Shown here one piece after another: positions 62,441 to 64,000 of a DNA stretch of 64,000 nt. The stretch comes from Candidatus Bipolaricaulota bacterium (lineage in GTDB: Bacteria > Bipolaricaulota > Bipolaricaulia > RBG-16-55-9 > DRXL01): positions 228,234 to 292,233 of the forward strand of contig JANXCC010000002.1 in NCBI GenBank assembly GCA_025060395.1. The letters are read 5' to 3'. The notes below the pieces were generated by a model. The model did no database searches, had not been told where the DNA came from, and saw only the letters and a program-made list of their open reading frames with translations. Each line of letters opens with the position of its first letter. Within the stretch, counting starts at the first letter, position 1. A program made the translations under genes and the position numbers.

Positions 62441-64000
62441 CATTCCTTGCTTAAGAGTTCCAAAAAGCGCACATACCCGTAAGCGTTGATGATTTCAGCG
62501 TTCTTGACGCTCGGCTGCACGGCAACAAGATAATGCGGCCCGTAGAGCGGCAGTACCGGCACATCTTCGGAGACGAGCTTCTGCAGGCGTGCAAAGAGCG
62601 CATAAGCGTCTGGCGCGCTGGGAAGCTGTGTCAGGATCTCATCAATCTGCTTCTGTATCTCAGTTAGTCCTTGGCCTGTTGCATCGGAGGGACGATACGT
62701 ATGGAATTCCCCGGTAGACGAGAACAGGCCCCTTAATTGCCAGACCAACTGGGCTATCTCGAAGAGCTCAAATTGATAAGTGGCCATGATCACTTCGTAA
62801 CGTGGTGGGTTGGCAAAGATCCGTCTCCGCCAGTCATCTCGGCTGGTGAACTCTAGCTCCACCTTGAGCCCGATCTGTCCCAGGTTCCTCTGATAAATGT
62901 TGGCTATCTCTTGGGGCACAGGATCGCCATCGCGTACCAATAAGAAGGTGAGCTTGAAGGGCTTCTTACTAGGCAGATCTCGCCACCCATCGCCGTTAGC
63001 ATCTTTGAGGCCTACTTGATCGAACAAGGCTGCTGCCTTCAGTGGCTCTGTCGGACGCATGAGCCAGCGCTTGGCGGAAGCGCACGTCCCGAAAAATCGC
63101 GCGCTTCTCGGTATCTGTCACATCTTGATTGAGCATCAACAAGATGAAGTAGACTTGAGAGCCTCCCCGGATGAGCTGGGCTGTAGGGGGTAAGGCAAGG
63201 GCTTCTTCTACCGTAGGCTCGAAGAGATCAATCTTGGACTCTTGGAACTGTTTAAGGCTATCGCGTTGTCCTCCAAGCCACGTGATCTGCTGCAGTCTCG
63301 GCAATGCCCTCCCTTGCGCATCGCGCTTCCAATAGAAGGGGTTGCGCTCAAGGACAAGGGGTGAGATGTGCTCGCCGATGATAGGGATGCCCGCCTTGCC
63401 AAGCTCTTTAATACGGAATGGTCCTAGACCAGCGATCTCTTCTGGTCTGGTGCCTGCGCCCCAGGCGCGTGCCACGTCTTTCTTCTCTAGTTTGGACTTG
63501 GGCAAGATGGGGATCTGGGCTAAGAGAACCAGGAAAGATGTAGGCAAGGGCGCGTTGAGGAGAAAGCGCACAGTGCGCTCGTCTACGCGCTCCACGCGTT
63601 GCAGGAGAAGTTGTCCGCCGATTTTTAGGAATTCGCGTAGCTCATCGAGAGTTCTGGTGCGCACGCGGGTATTAAGCAGGATGTCGTTGAAGGTGAAGAG
63701 CACGTCGTCGGCGGTAAAGGGAGTGCCATCGGAGAATTTTACATTGCGTAGGGTGAGCGTGAACGATTTGCTGTCGGGAGAAACTTGGGGTAATCGCTCT
63801 GCCAGGGCTGGTTCGATGCGAGCGTTGAGTGGGTTGACCTCCAAGAGTGCGCCCAAGAAGAGAGGCATCAACCCAACTGCTTGTGGATCGTCCGAGAGTG
63901 GGTTGAGCGAAGCCAACTCTTCAGATGATGCCACGACCAGTGTGGCGGGCTGGACCAACGGCTTTGAGACGACCAGTGCAAAGAGAAGGACGACAAGGCT
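62440..64000 (-). pseudogene. Peptide-type ABC transporter solute-binding protein, broken by deletion and frameshift; 5' end outside window
   Basis: Family 5 solute-binding protein (DppA/OppA type). The first frame, open from the window edge, starts in a hydrophobic signal-like stretch (LVVLLFALVV) and contains ATLVVASSEELASLNPLS and SPDSKSFTLTLRNVKFSDGT. It runs to RDVRFRQALAHASDR near 63070. The second frame, from about 63060, starts at LKAAALFDQVGLKDANGDGW and runs to the normal end. Between HAIDR and the DPxKAxxLLDEAG segment the family has about 90-100 residues; here they are absent, and the junction also changes frame. So the gene looks inactive, unless the assembly is wrong. No permease or ATPase is in the window. 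Confidence 0.75.

Overview
The window is a compact bacterial chromosome segment with moderate-to-high GC. Genes are packed in overlapping strings, strand switches are frequent, and several convergent genes overlap tail to tail. The content is bacterial (rpsF-ssb-rpsR, uvrA/uvrB, dnaE, rsfS, a bacterial 23S-5S unit), but several genes are of types best known from archaea or shared with them: a short class II prolyl-tRNA synthetase, a DRG-like GTPase with a TGS domain, a FAU-1/DUF402 RNA-binding protein, archease, RtcA, ThpR and PyrI. This fits a deep-branching, probably thermophilic lineage (for example Acetothermia/Bipolaricaulota-like). I cannot fix the taxon from this window, and no 16S gene is present.

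Layout. 1-6.9 kb: partial uvrA (minus), then a NEW3-domain protein with its ABC exporter, a DUF433/DUF5615 toxin-antitoxin pair and a CPBP membrane protease. 6.9-11.1 kb: minus-strand yidD-uvrB-proS-bcp. 11.1-15.7 kb: ecfT, an unknown protein, an SPFH slipin, tpiA, a small membrane protein and a HEPN/MNT pair. 15.8-25.3 kb: rpsF-ssb-rpsR-GTPase, then the overlapping string eno-divIC-dnaE-yvcK-aminotransferase. 25.3-35.1 kb: minus-strand pyrimidine genes (pyrB-pyrI, carA-carB) mixed with RNA-end-processing genes (thpR, archease, rtcA), with a diheme cytochrome c between them. 35.2-47.7 kb: a FAU-1-like protein, a DsbA-like protein, a seven-gene MoxR/DUF58/VWA membrane locus and DoxX. 47.7-49.9 kb: a structured leader and prpE. 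49.9-54.2 kb (minus): tRNA-Asn, 5S and 23S rRNA. 54.3-55.9 kb: rsfS and an LCP protein. 56.0-61.9 kb: prkA-yeaH-spoVR-apbE. 62.0-64.0 kb: an AbrB antitoxin with a toxin stub, and a broken solute-binding protein gene.

The most striking element is a 668-nt group I intron in the 23S gene, placed between the equivalents of E. coli U1923 and C1924, the position of the I-CeuI intron of Chlamydomonas chloroplasts. P1, P3, P7, P8, P9 and the terminal guanosine can be drawn by eye. Its LAGLIDADG endonuclease ORF runs through P7, P3 and P8, and its AUG lies in a 7-bp hairpin that carries the Shine-Dalgarno sequence in its loop.

Other points: 23S-5S has its own consensus promoter and is not preceded by 16S; several housekeeping genes have -10 boxes only 6-12 nt before the start codon (leaderless-type mRNA); the carA leader contains an intrinsic terminator downstream of a near-consensus promoter; and the three toxin-antitoxin pairs and the solute-binding protein gene all look damaged by internal deletions or frameshifts.
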